From: Mesorhizobium sp. 1M-11
GTDB taxonomy: Bacteria; Pseudomonadota; Alphaproteobacteria; Rhizobiales; Rhizobiaceae
DNA length: 64,000 bases
Reading direction: 5' to 3'
Assembly (NCBI RefSeq): GCF_001303895.1
Contig: NZ_LJSD01000037.1
Coordinates: 62,001-126,000, forward strand
Part shown: piece by piece, positions 9,034-17,975 of the stretch
How positions within the stretch are numbered: the stretch's first letter is position 1
Layout: each line of letters opens with the position of its first letter
Notes under the pieces: generated by a model
Database searches by the model: none
Told to the model about the DNA's origin: nothing
Seen by the model: the letters and a program-made list of their open reading frames with translations, nothing else
Program-made: the position numbers and the translations under genes

Positions 9034-9322
9034 GCTGCACCTGATCGGCACGCTGCCGGCTCCACCAGGCGGCGATCTGGCGGCGTCGCCGGAAAGCGAC
9101 AATGCCCGCGACCAGGAACGAATCGAAGACACAGGCCTTGGCGACCATCCCCGGGATCAGCGCAGGATCAATGCCGAGGATCTCGCCATAAAGTTCGAAA
9201 ACCAGGTCATGCAGTTGGCGGCTCAACATGACATAGCCGAAATTCATGTCGTTGAGCGACAGGAAGTACCAGCCCCAGAACAAAGTGAGCGGCGCAATCC
9301 AGAGCAGTAGCAAGGTGCGCAT
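8981..9322 (-). CDS. Small membrane protein, DUF6105-like
   Basis: A 113-residue protein starting [22 protein letters not shown], one N-terminal transmembrane segment, then a segment around [13 protein letters not shown] at about 65-80 followed by a basic stretch [10 protein letters not shown]. It resembles the small rhizobial family I know as DUF6105; function is unknown. The start at 9322 is preferred over a longer in-frame start at 9376 because the latter adds a non-hydrophobic, Gly/Arg-rich leader. The 3' end overlaps ruvX by 53 bp in the opposite orientation. Confidence 0.68.
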   Translation of the reverse strand: MRTLLLLWIAPLTLFWGWYFLSLNDMNFGYVMLSRQLHDLVFELYGEILGIDPALIPGMVAKACVFDSFLVAGIVAFRRRRQIAAWWSRQRADQVQLNRIEQVSGDGPRLPAE

Positions 9323-9575
9323 CAGCAGACCTTTCCTGCCGCCCGGCACCACGGATCCGCGCACAGCTCGGCCCAAACCGCCCTATGGACGGTCCTCTCT
9401 TGGCTTTCGAGCGATGGCGACGTGCGCATGATCTTCCTGCGGTTTGAAGAAAGACAGTGGGGCTTACCGCCCGCCACCGCAATGGAAACCATTTGTTAAG
9501 GTTAACAGCCGATCGGCAGACGCATTCCAGTGGAATGGCCTGCTCCTTGGGAGAGGCTGAAAGAGTGCGCTCGCG

Positions 9576-11207
9576 TCAGTTCGTCGCCGGATAGAGCGTA
9601 TCCAGGATCATCCGCGCGTCGTGGCGTGAGTCGAGCATGCCGTAGGTATTGCGCCACTGTCCTGCCAGTCGCGTTTCGATGAAGGCATCGGCAATGCGCC
9701 CTGCCCCCAGCCGCTTCAGTTCCGCGGCTGCTGCCGCCAGAGCCAACTGCTCCGTCAACAATCGGGCGGAGCCTTCGTCCGTCGAAGCCACCTGCATGGC
9801 CGCCTTCAGCACGCTGATCGTGCCGTGTCCGGTGGCGCCAAGGTCGCTGTCGATACCGGCCAGCACTTCTTCGAACAGCGCCGGCGCTCGCCCGAGCACA
9901 CGCAGTACGTCGAGCGCCATGACATTGCCGGAACCTTCCCAGATGGCGTTGACTGGCGCCTCTCGATAATAGCGCGCCAACGGAGCCTCTTCGACATATC
10001 CGTTGCCACCCAGGCACTCCATCGCCTCGTAAAGCAACGACGGCGCAATCTTGCAGACCCAATATTTCACGACCGGCGTCATCGCCCTTGCAAAGGCGGC
10101 CTCGCCCCGGTCCGCCGCCGCTTCATCGAAGGAGCGTGCCAGGCGGAACGACAACGCCGTGGCCGCAGCCACGTCGAGCGCCATATCGGCCAGAACGCGC
10201 TGCATCAGCGGCTGGTCGACAAGATTGGCACCGAACACCTTGCGATGGCGCGTGTGGTGAACGGCCTCCGCCAGGCCGGCCCGCATGAGTGCGGCGGAAG
10301 CGACGGCGCAATCGAGACGGGTCAGTGTGACCATGTCCATGATGGTCTTGATGCCTTGCCCCGGCTCGCCCACCATCTCGCCGATGGCATTGTCGAACTC
10401 GACTTCCGAGGAGGCATTGGAGCGGTTGCCAAGTTTGTCCTTCAGGCGCTGGAATCTGAAGCCGTTGCCCGATCCGTCGCCGAGAATGCGCGGAACCAGG
10501 AAGCACGACAGCCCTTCCGACGCCTGTGCCAGCACTAGGAAGGCATCCGACATCGGCGCCGACATGAACCATTTGTGGCCGGACAACCGATAGAAGCCGC
10601 TGGAGCCGGCGCGCTCGGCCTTGGTGATGTTGGCGCGCACATCGGTGCCGCCCTGTTTTTCGGTCATACCCATGCCGAGCGTCAGCCCGGTCTTTTCCAC
10701 CGGCGGCTTCTGCGCCTGATCGTATTTGCGCGTGGTCACGCGTGGCGCCCACTCCCGGAAGATCTTCGGGTTGGCCATCAGCGCCGCCAGCGAGGCGTTG
10801 GTCATGGTGATCGGACACAGATGGCCGGTCTCCAGTTCCGCCGTCAGATAGAAGCGCGCCGCGCGCACCTGATGGCGACGGCCGATCTCGGTCTCACCAT
10901 TTTCCCACACGGATGAATGCAGACCGTTTGCGACCGAACGGCGCATCAGCGCGTGATAAGCAGGATGGAACTCAACAAGGTCAATGCGCCGGCCCTGCCG
11001 GTCATGGGTCCTGAGCTTCGGCGTTTCGATGTTGACGAGCCGTGCCAGGTCCTGCGCTTCCTGCGTCAGCACGAAGCGGCCGAGCTGGTCGAGGTCCTTG
11101 CGCACCGGCTCCGAGAATCGCTCCGCCAGTTGGATCAGCAAAGGATCGCCCCGCCAGGCATTGCCCCCGGCAAGCGGCGGCGGCTGATTTATCACGTCGT
11201 CGGCCAC
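9576..11207 (-). CDS. Acyl-CoA dehydrogenase family protein, AidB type
   Basis: A 543-residue flavoprotein matching the AidB branch of acyl-CoA dehydrogenases in length (AidB is 541) and motifs: GMGMTEKQGGTDVRANITKA in the FAD-binding middle domain, SGHKWFMSAPMSDAFL, LGNRSNASSEVEFDNA, and the C-terminal ECLGGNGYVEE and REAPVNAIWEGSGNVMALDVLRVL. E. coli AidB is induced by alkylation stress and binds DNA, but dehydrogenase activity on isovaleryl-CoA has also been reported, so the physiological role here is open. It is monocistronic on the minus strand, divergent from pyrB by 165 bp. Confidence 0.88.
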   Translation of the reverse strand: MADDVINQPPPLAGGNAWRGDPLLIQLAERFSEPVRKDLDQLGRFVLTQEAQDLARLVNIETPKLRTHDRQGRRIDLVEFHPAYHALMRRSVANGLHSSVWENGETEIGRRHQVRAARFYLTAELETGHLCPITMTNASLAALMANPKIFREWAPRVTTRKYDQAQKPPVEKTGLTLGMGMTEKQGGTDVRANITKAERAGSSGFYRLSGHKWFMSAPMSDAFLVLAQASEGLSCFLVPRILGDGSGNGFRFQRLKDKLGNRSNASSEVEFDNAIGEMVGEPGQGIKTIMDMVTLTRLDCAVASAALMRAGLAEAVHHTRHRKVFGANLVDQPLMQRVLADMALDVAAATALSFRLARSFDEAAADRGEAAFARAMTPVVKYWVCKIAPSLLYEAMECLGGNGYVEEAPLARYYREAPVNAIWEGSGNVMALDVLRVLGRAPALFEEVLAGIDSDLGATGHGTISVLKAAMQVASTDEGSARLLTEQLALAAAAAELKRLGAGRIADAFIETRLAGQWRNTYGMLDSRHDARMILDTLYPATN

Positions 11208-11372
11208 GCTTTCCCTTTCAAATCGGTCCCGCCTGACTGCTCGAATCCGGGACCGCTGCCGGTTTATAACGAAGCTGTCACGCGTAGGCGACGAAAATAC
11301 CGGTGGAAAGGCGCGCTTTCCAATCGAGGCGCTTGCGGGTGGCCCGCACCCGCCCTATAGCAACGCCTTGAG

Positions 11373-12338
11373 ATGACTGACGCTTCGTCCCTTCCGCTGT
11401 TTCCGCACCGCCACCTTCTGGGCATAAGCGACCTTTCTCCTGCCGATATCGAGATCCTTCTGGATCGCGCCGACCGCGCGGTGGCGATCTCGCGCCAATC
11501 CGAGAAGAAAACCTCGACACTGCGCGGGCGTACCCAGATCAACCTGTTCTACGAAGCATCGACGCGCACCCAGTCGTCCTTTGAGCTCGCGGGAAAAAGG
11601 CTCGGTGCCGACGTCATGAACATGTCGGTCGCCTCCTCTTCGGTGAAAAAGGGCGAAACGCTGATCGACACCGCGATCACACTGAATGCCATGCGCCCCG
11701 ATATCCTGATCATTCGTCATCAGTCGGCGGGCGCGGCCGCGCTGCTCGCGCAGAAGGTCGGCTGTTCGGTGGTCAATGCCGGCGACGGTACGCATGAGCA
11801 CCCGACACAGGCGCTGCTGGACGCGCTCACCATCCGCCGCGCCAAGGGACCTCTTTCCAAGCTTATCGTGGCGATCTGCGGCGACATCCTGCATTCGCGC
11901 GTCGCCCGCTCCAACATCATCCTGCTCAATGCGCTGGGTGCCCAGGTGCGCGTGGTCGCGCCCTCGACGCTTCTTCCTTCCGGCATCGAGCGCATGGGCG
12001 TCATCGTGGCGCGCTCCATGGCCGAGGGCCTGAAGGATGCAGACGTCGTCATGATGCTGCGGCTGCAGCGCGAGCGCATGGAAGGCGCTTTCGTGCCATC
12101 GGTGCGTGAATATTTCCGCTATTTCGGCCTCGATGCCGAGAAACTGAAGGCTGCAAAGGACGATGCGCTTGTCATGCATCCCGGGCCGATGAATCGCGGC
12201 GTCGAGATCGCCTCGGAAGTGGCCGACGGGCCGCAGAGCGTCATCCAGGAACAGGTCGAGATGGGTGTCGCCGTGCGCATGGCGGTGATGGAAGCGCTGC
12301 TCGATCCGCGCCGCAATCAGGAAGGCCGCGGCGCATGA
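11373..12338 (+). CDS. pyrB: Aspartate carbamoyltransferase catalytic chain
   Basis: Condenses carbamoyl phosphate with L-aspartate, the first committed step of pyrimidine synthesis. The 321-residue protein has the carbamoyl-phosphate motif [13 protein letters not shown] (about residues 51-63), [12 protein letters not shown] in the middle, and [11 protein letters not shown] near the C-terminus. It heads an operon whose next gene starts within its stop (ATGA overlap at 12335-12338). No pyrI is present; alphaproteobacterial ATCases of this class instead associate with a dihydroorotase-like partner, matching the neighbour. Confidence 0.97.
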   Translation: MTDASSLPLFPHRHLLGISDLSPADIEILLDRADRAVAISRQSEKKTSTLRGRTQINLFYEASTRTQSSFELAGKRLGADVMNMSVASSSVKKGETLIDTAITLNAMRPDILIIRHQSAGAAALLAQKVGCSVVNAGDGTHEHPTQALLDALTIRRAKGPLSKLIVAICGDILHSRVARSNIILLNALGAQVRVVAPSTLLPSGIERMGVIVARSMAEGLKDADVVMMLRLQRERMEGAFVPSVREYFRYFGLDAEKLKAAKDDALVMHPGPMNRGVEIASEVADGPQSVIQEQVEMGVAVRMAVMEALLDPRRNQEGRGA

Positions 12339-13621
12339 CTAGGACGATTTTTCAGCGCGCGCGCATTGTCGACCCCTCGCGCGGCATCGATGAGATCGGC
12401 ACCGTCATCATCGACGGCAAGACGATCGTTGCCGCCGGCGCGGAAGCGCTCAATCAGGGCACTCCGGAGGGCGCCAGGATCATCGACTGCGCCGGCAAGG
12501 CGATCATTCCCGGCCTGATCGACTCACGGGTTTTCATTGGCGAGCCCGGCGGCGAACACCGCGAAACCATTCACTCGGCAAGCCATGCGGCCGCCGCTGG
12601 CGGCGTCACTTCGCTGGTGATGATGCCCGATACCGATCCGACCATCGATACGGTGGCGCTGGTGGAATTTGTGCTGCGCACGGCCCGTGAAACGGCAAGC
12701 GTCAACGTCTTCCCGGCAGCCGCCGTCACCAAGGGATTGCATGGTCGCGAGATGACCGAATTCGGCCTGCTGCGCGAGGCCGGTGCCGTTGCCTTCACCG
12801 ATGGTCGCCACACCATCGCCAATGCGCTGGTGATGCGGCGCGCGCTCACCTATGCCCGCGACTTCGGTGCGGTCATTGCGCACGAGACACAGGATGCCGA
12901 CCTTGCGTCGGCCGGCGTCATGAACGAGGGGCTCTACGCCAGTTGGCTTGGCCTCTCCGGCATTCCGCGCGAAGCTGAACTGATCCCGCTGGAGCGCGAT
13001 CTGGCACTCGCCCGGCTGACCAGGGGCAACTACCACGCAGCCAAGATCTCCACGGCGATGTCGGCGGCCGCGATTGCCCGCGCCAAGACGGACGGTGCCA
13101 ATGTGACTGCCGGCGTAGCCATTCACAATCTGGCGCTGAACGAAAACGATGTCGGGCAATACCGCACTTTCTTCCGTCTGGCGCCGCCGCTGCGCGCCGA
13201 GGAAGACCGCGTGGCGATGATCGAGGCACTGAAGGACGGAACGATCGATATCGCCGTTTCCTCGCATGATCCACAAGACGTCGACACCAAACGCCTGCCA
13301 TTCGCCGATGCCGCAGCAGGCGCGATCGGGCTCGAGACACTGCTTTCTGTTGCCCTGCGCCTCTATCATAACCAGGATCTGTCGCTGCTCAGGCTTGTCG
13401 AAGTGCTATCGACGGCCCCTGCCCGGCTGTTCGGCTTGGCTGGTGGCACATTGAAGCGCGGTGCACCAGCGGATCTTGTTCTGGTCGATCTCGACGAACC
13501 CTGGATCGTGAGCGAGGCCGGTATCCGCTCGCGCTCGAAAAACACCTGCTTCGAGGGCGCGCGTCTGCAGGGCAAGGTCTTGCAAACGCTGGTTGCGGGC
13601 CGCACAGTGTTTTCCGCCTAG
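12335..13621 (+). CDS. Pseudo-dihydroorotase (PyrC-like, catalytically degenerate)
   Basis: A 428-residue amidohydrolase-fold protein in the position of pyrC. Overall similarity is to type I dihydroorotase, but key residues are replaced: the metal-binding HxH after GLID is R65-V-F67 ([12 protein letters not shown]), the histidine motif usual in TPHHL reads AIHNL, and the catalytic Asp of TDHAPH is Ser310 (VSSHDPQ). This pattern matches known inactive DHOases that hold ATCase in its dodecameric complex, as in Pseudomonas PyrC'. A true pyrC should therefore lie elsewhere in the genome. It overlaps pyrB by 4 bp, suggesting coupled translation and co-assembly. Inactivity is inferred from residues, not demonstrated. 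Confidence 0.88.
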   Translation: MTRTIFQRARIVDPSRGIDEIGTVIIDGKTIVAAGAEALNQGTPEGARIIDCAGKAIIPGLIDSRVFIGEPGGEHRETIHSASHAAAAGGVTSLVMMPDTDPTIDTVALVEFVLRTARETASVNVFPAAAVTKGLHGREMTEFGLLREAGAVAFTDGRHTIANALVMRRALTYARDFGAVIAHETQDADLASAGVMNEGLYASWLGLSGIPREAELIPLERDLALARLTRGNYHAAKISTAMSAAAIARAKTDGANVTAGVAIHNLALNENDVGQYRTFFRLAPPLRAEEDRVAMIEALKDGTIDIAVSSHDPQDVDTKRLPFADAAAGAIGLETLLSVALRLYHNQDLSLLRLVEVLSTAPARLFGLAGGTLKRGAPADLVLVDLDEPWIVSEAGIRSRSKNTCFEGARLQGKVLQTLVAGRTVFSA

Positions 13622-13654
13622 CGTTCGTAAGAGACGCGGGGCGACGGGGGAGCA

Positions 13655-14242
13655 ATGTCGCTGATTTCCATTCTTGCGCCGGTCATCGGTTATCTGTGCG
13701 GCTCGATTCCCTTCGGCCTGCTTTTGACACGCGCTGCCGGCCTCGGCGATGTACGCAGCATCGGTTCCGGCAATATCGGCGCCACCAACGTTCTGCGTAC
13801 CGGCAACAAGGGCCTCGCCGCAGCAACACTGATCCTGGACGCGCTGAAGGGCACTATCCCGGCGCTGATCTTCGCGCGTTACGGGATGGAAGCCGGCGCG
13901 CTCGCTGGCGCCGGCGCCTTCATTGGACACATCTTCCCGGTCTGGCTCGGTTTCAAGGGAGGCAAGGGTGTCGCCACCTATCTCGGCGTGCTGATCGGAC
14001 TTGCCTGGCAAGTGGCGTTGATCTTCGGCGCTGTCTGGCTCGCGATGGCGGTGTTGTTCCGCTACTCGTCACTTGCGGCACTCGTTGCCTGTGTCGTCGT
14101 ACCGGTCGTGCTGTTCTTTTTCGGCCAAGTGCAATATGCGCTGGCCTTCGCGTTGATGAGCGTGCTGATCTTCTACAAGCATCGCGCCAACATCGAGCGA
14201 CTGAGGGCCGGAACAGAAGGCCGAATCGGAGCCAAAGGGTGA
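13655..14242 (+). CDS. plsY: Glycerol-3-phosphate acyltransferase PlsY
   Basis: Inner-membrane enzyme that transfers an acyl group from acyl-phosphate to glycerol-3-phosphate, giving lysophosphatidic acid. The 195-residue protein has the PlsY signatures [10 protein letters not shown] (about 15-24), [12 protein letters not shown] (about 38-49) and [21 protein letters not shown] (about 90-110), with five membrane segments. It starts at ATG 13655, and its stop overlaps the GTG start of dprA (GTGA), consistent with a pyrB-plsY-dprA transcript. Confidence 0.96.
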   Translation: MSLISILAPVIGYLCGSIPFGLLLTRAAGLGDVRSIGSGNIGATNVLRTGNKGLAAATLILDALKGTIPALIFARYGMEAGALAGAGAFIGHIFPVWLGFKGGKGVATYLGVLIGLAWQVALIFGAVWLAMAVLFRYSSLAALVACVVVPVVLFFFGQVQYALAFALMSVLIFYKHRANIERLRAGTEGRIGAKG

Positions 14243-15369
14243 GCAAGCCCGTTGTCGGGTTGCGCCTCAGTGACCGGCAACGGCTGAGTTGGCTGCGCCT
14301 TATCCGCACTCCGAATGTCGGACCGGCTTCCTTCCGCGCGCTCATCAACCGTTTCGGCTCGGCAGAGGCAGCGCTCGAAGTCCTGCCTGAACTGACGCTT
14401 TCCGGTGGTGCCAGCCGTCTGGTCAGGATCCCTGCAATCGCTGAGATCGAAGCGGAAATGCAGGCTGCAAGGCGCATTGGCGCACGCTTCGTCTGCATCG
14501 GTGAACCGGATTACCCCCCGCTGCTCAAACACATGGATCATCCGCCGCCTGTGCTTGCCGTGAAAGGCGCCGGCGCGGTGTTCGCCATGCCGACGGTTGC
14601 CATTGTCGGTGCGCGCAATGCCTCACTCGCCGGCATCAAGATGGCGCGTATCCTGGCCGCCGAACTCGGCCGTGAGGGCTATGCAATCGTTTCGGGCCTT
14701 GCACGCGGCATCGATACCGCCGCCCACCAGAGCAGCCTTCTCACCGGTACGGTCGCCGTGCTGGCTGGAGGGCTCGATCTGCCCTATCCACCCGAAAATG
14801 CCGGACTCAACGACGAGATAGCCGAACGTGGTGCGGTGGTTTCCGAAATGCCGTTCGGTTGGCAACCACGCGCCCAGGATTTTCCACGCCGCAACCGGTT
14901 GGTTGCTGGCGCGGCACTCGGGCTTGTCGTGGTGGAAGCCGCCGAGCGGTCGGGGTCGCTGATCAGCGCGCGACTGGCTGCCGAAATGGGACGGCAGGTA
15001 TTCGCTGTGCCGGGCTCTCCCCTCGACCCGCGCGCCCGTGGAACGAATGGTCTCATTAAGGATGGCGCTACTCTGGTCACCGAAACGGCGGACATACTTA
15101 ACGCGCTGGCATCGCAGATCGACACGCGGTTCGTACCAAACACTCCCGCGGAAGAACCATCGGATTTTTCGGCGACACTACCGCCTGCCGATAGCGAGCG
15201 CGAACGGGTCATCGAAACGCTTGGCCAAGCCCCTGTAAATATTGACGAAATCATCCGACATACCGGCTTGCACCCGGCCCAGGTCGCGATAGTCCTGCTG
15301 GAGCTGGATCTTGCCGGTCGGCTTGAGCGCCATGCGGGCGGGTTTGTTTCACTGATCTTTAGCCATTGA
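14239..15369 (+). CDS. dprA: DNA-processing protein DprA (Smf)
   Basis: Binds incoming single-stranded DNA and loads RecA during natural transformation. The 376-residue protein has an N-terminal SAM-like region, the Rossmann domain with [44 protein letters not shown] and [10 protein letters not shown] (about residues 110-250), and a C-terminal winged-helix DML1-like domain (about 310-376). The start is GTG at 14239, overlapping the plsY stop; a longer open frame back to 13696 is only the alternative frame of plsY. In many relatives topA follows dprA; here it does not. Confidence 0.95.
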   Translation: MSKPVVGLRLSDRQRLSWLRLIRTPNVGPASFRALINRFGSAEAALEVLPELTLSGGASRLVRIPAIAEIEAEMQAARRIGARFVCIGEPDYPPLLKHMDHPPPVLAVKGAGAVFAMPTVAIVGARNASLAGIKMARILAAELGREGYAIVSGLARGIDTAAHQSSLLTGTVAVLAGGLDLPYPPENAGLNDEIAERGAVVSEMPFGWQPRAQDFPRRNRLVAGAALGLVVVEAAERSGSLISARLAAEMGRQVFAVPGSPLDPRARGTNGLIKDGATLVTETADILNALASQIDTRFVPNTPAEEPSDFSATLPPADSERERVIETLGQAPVNIDEIIRHTGLHPAQVAIVLLELDLAGRLERHAGGFVSLIFSH

Positions 15370-15512
15370 TCCACATTGCCGGACCGAAACGACAGCGAAC
15401 TCGCTCGTTCGATAAAATTCTAATCTTATCCTACTGATTTTACTCATGTTTCGTTGAACAGAATCGCGCACCACTCTCGCCATGCCAGGGCGTGGGGAAA
15501 ACGGAGGCGATT

Positions 15513-15731
15513 GTGAAGGAACGTTTTGAGTTAGTGCTGGAGCCAACGGATCTCTGGTCGGTCTGGGACAACGAAACTGATCAGCCTGTGGTGTTTGCCA
15601 ACCAGCTTCTTGCCGGGCTGAGCAAGCGCGAGGCCGAGGCCGCCCACCAGATCCTGAGCGAAATCGTAAAGAAGCGGGAACTGGAGAAGAAGAGGCTGGA
15701 AAAGAAGAAGCGCTCTTCCGACGCCGCATGA
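15513..15731 (+). CDS. Small charged hypothetical protein
   Basis: A 72-residue protein with an N-terminal globular-looking part (KERFELVLEPTDLWSVWDNETDQPVVFANQLL) and a Lys/Glu-rich C-terminal helix likely to be coiled (about residues 40-68, KKRELEKKRLEKKKR). The GTG at 15513 is preferred because GGAGG lies 5 nt upstream; a longer GTG start at 15492 lacks such a site. I do not recognise a named family. It is free-standing after dprA, about 140 bp downstream, and is followed by a probable terminator. Coding is supported by the Shine-Dalgarno site and codon pattern only. Confidence 0.6.
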   Translation: MKERFELVLEPTDLWSVWDNETDQPVVFANQLLAGLSKREAEAAHQILSEIVKKRELEKKRLEKKKRSSDAA

Positions 15732-15828
15732 AGTGACGGCCAAGGTCGGCCGTTCGCGATCCGACACCCAGCGTCCCCGGCAATTTTCATGTGCCCGTGC
15801 GAGAACGTGCCTGCCCTCGAGATTGCAG

Positions 15829-15865
15829 AAGACCGCCGCACTCCTATTTGGCGGTCTTTGCTTTC
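15829..15865. terminator. Rho-independent terminator-like hairpin
   Basis: Perfect 9-bp inverted repeat AAGACCGCC / GGCGGTCTT with a 12-nt spacer, followed on the plus strand by TTGCTTTCC. It lies 98 bp after the small charged gene and overlaps the last codons of the minus-strand gene at 15844-16203. It could serve both converging transcripts; the T-run is interrupted, so strength is uncertain. Confidence 0.55.
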
Positions 15866-16203
15866 CTGACCAATCCGATACCGTGGAGAATTTCCGCCAC
15901 CGTCCCGGTCGAACATTGGGTGACCAATTCGCGCTCCTTGCCCGACGGGACCGCCAAATCCGCGACAAGGTCGTCGAGCGCACGGGCCAACCCATCTCGA
16001 CTCATGCCGTTGCAGCAAAATTGAATTGGCCTGACGGTATCCAGACGGTTCAGGTTGTCATCTTTTCGTTTTGGTCGACCTTTTACCGGTTCGCTGTTGC
16101 AACCCCATCCTGCGAGTTCGCCGGTATCGCTGTATTCGACCAGATAACATCCATGCCCATCGCCGCAGTCGAGGGTCCAATGCGAAGTTTCGCACATAGC
16201 CAT
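15844..16203 (-). CDS. Hypothetical protein, cysteine-containing
   Basis: A 119-residue protein with no family I recognise. The first half is aromatic and Cys/Gly-rich (CETSHWTLDCGDGHGCYLVEYSD, then GWGCN and FCCNG), and the second half is a predicted amphipathic helical region ending in a basic tail. There is no signal peptide, so the cysteines could bind metal in the cytoplasm, though this is speculative. A GGAG lies 9 nt upstream of the ATG. It is the best open frame in an otherwise gene-poor stretch and stands convergent to the small charged gene. Moderately likely to be real. Confidence 0.5.
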   Translation of the reverse strand: MAMCETSHWTLDCGDGHGCYLVEYSDTGELAGWGCNSEPVKGRPKRKDDNLNRLDTVRPIQFCCNGMSRDGLARALDDLVADLAVPSGKERELVTQCSTGTVAEILHGIGLVRKAKTAK

Positions 16204-16493
16204 CGCACAATCTCCATCCGCGTAGCCTGAGCCCGTTTCCGGGATTTACAGAATTGGCGTACTGCACCTGTCAGTCAGCGTCTGTGAAGCGCCGCACAGA
16301 TGGGAACCACCCAGCAATCCTTGAGCGGCCGTCGGCCGGGACGATTTGAGACATGCTTGTGAGTCATTTGGAAACCCGCTTAGGGTACTGTGGCCGCTAG
16401 GTCGCATTTGGTGCGATGCATCTACGGCCATCGTGCTGAGAGCGTTCCATAGATCGCTCTCCATCGAACAACGACTGAGCAAATGGAGACGTC
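16204..16493. other. Intergenic region, no gene found
   Basis: This 290-bp stretch separates two divergently transcribed small hypothetical genes. Base composition is more A+T-rich than its surroundings. I see no tRNA, terminator or convincing sigma-70 promoter. Confidence 0.4.
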
Positions 16494-16838
16494 ATGGCGA
16501 CGGATCGAGTATCAACGGGCGTGGCAATCCTGCTTGCGGCACTGGTCTCCGGCTGTGCAACTTCACCAACCAACTACGCGGCCACACTCTCGACCAAAGA
16601 TCCAAAATGGCGGTCGAAGCAGTGCGAACAAATTCGAGCGACAGCATTGGCCTTTGAGGCCAAGGAAAAGGAAACCCGCAAATTGGCACCTGGTCTCCTG
16701 CTTGGCCCATACGGGATCGGGATTGCACTGGCTATCAAGGAACATCAGGACAAGCAGCGCAAGCAGATCGCCCGTGACATGCATATGCAATGCTCAAGTC
16801 AGCCCCTGCCGAAGGAACTGCAGGCGGTTTCAAGTTAA
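16494..16838 (+). CDS. Putative lipoprotein
   Basis: A 114-residue protein with a short signal peptide and a lipobox (LVSGC, Cys at residue 21), so the mature form is predicted to be an acylated, envelope-anchored protein of about 94 residues. The mature part has a charged helical middle (KDPKWRSKQCEQIRATALAFEAKEKETRK), a hydrophobic Gly-rich stretch (LAPGLLLGPYGIGIALAI) and a basic C-terminal part with a third cysteine. GGAG lies about 6 nt before the ATG. No family is recognised. It precedes a tiny open frame and an HTH gene on the same strand. Confidence 0.65.
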   Translation: MATDRVSTGVAILLAALVSGCATSPTNYAATLSTKDPKWRSKQCEQIRATALAFEAKEKETRKLAPGLLLGPYGIGIALAIKEHQDKQRKQIARDMHMQCSSQPLPKELQAVSS

Positions 16839-16850
16839 GGAAGGCACGAA

Positions 16851-16877
16851 ATGAAACAGGACTGTATCTTCCGATGA
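16851..16877 (+). other. Possible eight-codon leader minicistron
   Basis: AAGGAAGG is followed after 6 nt by ATG and seven further codons (MKQDCIFR), ending in a TGA that overlaps the ATG of the downstream HTH gene (ATGA-type junction at 16874-16877). The HTH gene has no good ribosome-binding site of its own, so the minicistron could deliver ribosomes to it by translational coupling. This is seen directly in the sequence; its use in vivo is inference. Confidence 0.4.
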
Positions 16878-17095
16878 CACCCGAACGCCTCGAAGAGTGC
16901 CTATCCATCGTCCGCTGGTCGCCTGAGACGCTGGCGCAAGCCTTGGGATGTGACGTTTCACTGGTCGAGGCTTGGCTTACCGAGGAAGCGGAGATTCCGC
17001 CAAAGACGGCGGCATGGGTCGACACCGTTGCCCAGTTCATGGAAACCGCCGACGGAATGAAGCCCAAGGGACTGAAGGGAAAGAAATGGCCGTAA
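16874..17095 (+). CDS. Small helix-turn-helix protein
   Basis: A 73-residue protein whose core (TPERLEECLSIVRWSPETLAQALGCDVSLVEAWLTEEAEIPPKTAAWVD) has the spacing of a helix-turn-helix: ETLAQALGC as the first helix and VSLVEAWL as the recognition helix. Such short XRE-like proteins are common in rhizobia and methylobacteria, and their targets are unknown. In-frame sequence continues upstream to 16790 inside the lipoprotein gene, but family proteins begin near MTPERLEECL, so ATG 16874 is chosen. The nearest good Shine-Dalgarno belongs to the minicistron at 16851. Confidence 0.65.
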   Translation: MTPERLEECLSIVRWSPETLAQALGCDVSLVEAWLTEEAEIPPKTAAWVDTVAQFMETADGMKPKGLKGKKWP

Positions 17096-17142
17096 ATTCT
17101 GGAGAACGGCTTCAAAAACGACACGTAGTCATTTGAAATTAT

Positions 17143-17219
17143 TGGCGATCCCGACAGGATTCGAACCTGTGACCATCGGCTTAGAAGGCCGGTGCTCTAT
17201 CCAGCTGAGCTACGGGACC
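17143..17219 (-). tRNA. tRNA-Arg (anticodon TCT)
   Basis: A 77-nt cloverleaf on the minus strand: acceptor GGTCCCG pairs with CGGGATC, the D-loop reads AGCTCAGCTGGATAGAGC, the anticodon loop CTTCTAA gives TCT, and the T-arm contains GGTTCGAATCC. The 3' CCA is encoded. It reads AGA codons, which are rare in this G+C-rich genome. Confidence 0.96.
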
Positions 17220-17290
17220 GCTGGCTGCCTCGAATCGGGGCAGCAAACTCAAAGCGGGCAGTCGACGGCTTTTGCCGCAACAATCAGCAG

Positions 17291-17596
17291 TCAATGTGTC
17301 CAAGGCGTGCGGCGGTCATAGCGGAAATTGTCCGAGTAGGAAATCTGCCTCCGCTTGGTTTCCTTCGGCTCTTCGACCCGAAACGCCAGGCCCTGCTTCT
17401 CGGCATATGCCACCGCTTCCTCGCGCGTCTCGAACGAAAGCCTGATCTGGCTCTTCATGTCGCCGGAGGTGGTGTAGCCCATCAGCGGGTCGATCTTGCG
17501 CGGCTTTTCCGGATCGAATTCGAGCACCCAATTGCCGGTTCGAGCCTTGCCCGACTGCATGGCGGTCTTGGCTGGGCTGAAAATGCGTGCGGACAT
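17291..17596 (-). CDS. NADH dehydrogenase accessory subunit, ETC complex I conserved region (NDUFS4-type)
   Basis: A 101-residue homologue of the mitochondrial 18-kDa NDUFS4 subunit, an accessory subunit of respiratory complex I found in alphaproteobacteria. Motifs seen are SARIFSPAKTAMQSGK, NWVLEFDPE, DPLMGYTTSGDMKSQIRLSFETREEAVAYAEKQGL and the basic C-terminal part YSDNFRYDRRTPWTH. The ATG at 17596 has GAGG 5 nt upstream; the open frame extends upstream through the tRNA-Pro gene, but that is not coding. It stands between two tRNA genes, away from a nuo operon, as is usual. Confidence 0.93.
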   Translation of the reverse strand: MSARIFSPAKTAMQSGKARTGNWVLEFDPEKPRKIDPLMGYTTSGDMKSQIRLSFETREEAVAYAEKQGLAFRVEEPKETKRRQISYSDNFRYDRRTPWTH

Positions 17597-17683
17597 GAGG
17601 ACCTCGTTGCTCGGCGGCGCGCCGTTTCCTTCCCGGTGCTTACTGCGCAATGGAAATAACCGCAAGACCAATGGTTTTAGGGC

Positions 17684-17712
17684 TTGCTTTGCGGCGTGCG
17701 ACCCACTAGGCA
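17684..17712 (+). promoter_or_regulatory. Possible sigma-70 promoter for tRNA-Pro
   Basis: TTGCTT, a 17-nt spacer and TAGGCA end 11 bp before the mature tRNA-Pro 5' end. Spacing and position suit a stable-RNA promoter, but the -10 hexamer is weak. Confidence 0.35.
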
Positions 17713-17723
17713 ACACGCGGCCT

Positions 17724-17800
17724 CGGAGTGTAGCGCAGCCTGGTAGCGCACCTGATTTGGGATCAGGGGGTCGCAGGTTCGAATCCTGCCACTCCGACCA
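17724..17800 (+). tRNA. tRNA-Pro (anticodon TGG)
   Basis: A 77-nt cloverleaf: acceptor CGGAGTG pairs with CACTCCG, the D-arm is GCGCAGCCTGGTAGCGC, the anticodon stem-loop CTGATTTGGGATCAG gives TGG, and the T-arm is GCAGGTTCGAATCCTGC. The 3' ACCA is encoded. The C1 at the 5' end is typical for bacterial tRNA-Pro. Confidence 0.96.
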
Positions 17801-17975
17801 TTCTTCCCACATTTCCTGAACACTCATGCGTTGGCCCGCTTGCGCCCCAAGGCGCGCCTTGAGGCGCTTGAAGCCCCACGCGAGCGTCAGCCTCGCAAAG
17901 CGTTGCCGGCTCGGTTTTCCCCAACTTCCATTTGAGCGCGCTTCCGCGGTTGACTCCCTTTTTCTATCATGCAAT

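Noticed and set aside
9523..9537. Dyad CATTCCA-G-TGGAATG downstream of the AidB-type gene
   Set aside because: It is perfect but short, and sits at the 3' side of one gene and 200 bp before another; no clear role.
13696..14238. N-terminal extension of dprA across plsY
   Set aside because: It is the second frame of plsY; DprA similarity begins only after the GTG at 14239.
17143..17219. Attachment-site duplication of the tRNA-Arg 3' end
   Set aside because: No second copy of the tRNA 3' end was found in the neighbouring 2 kb and no integrase gene is present.
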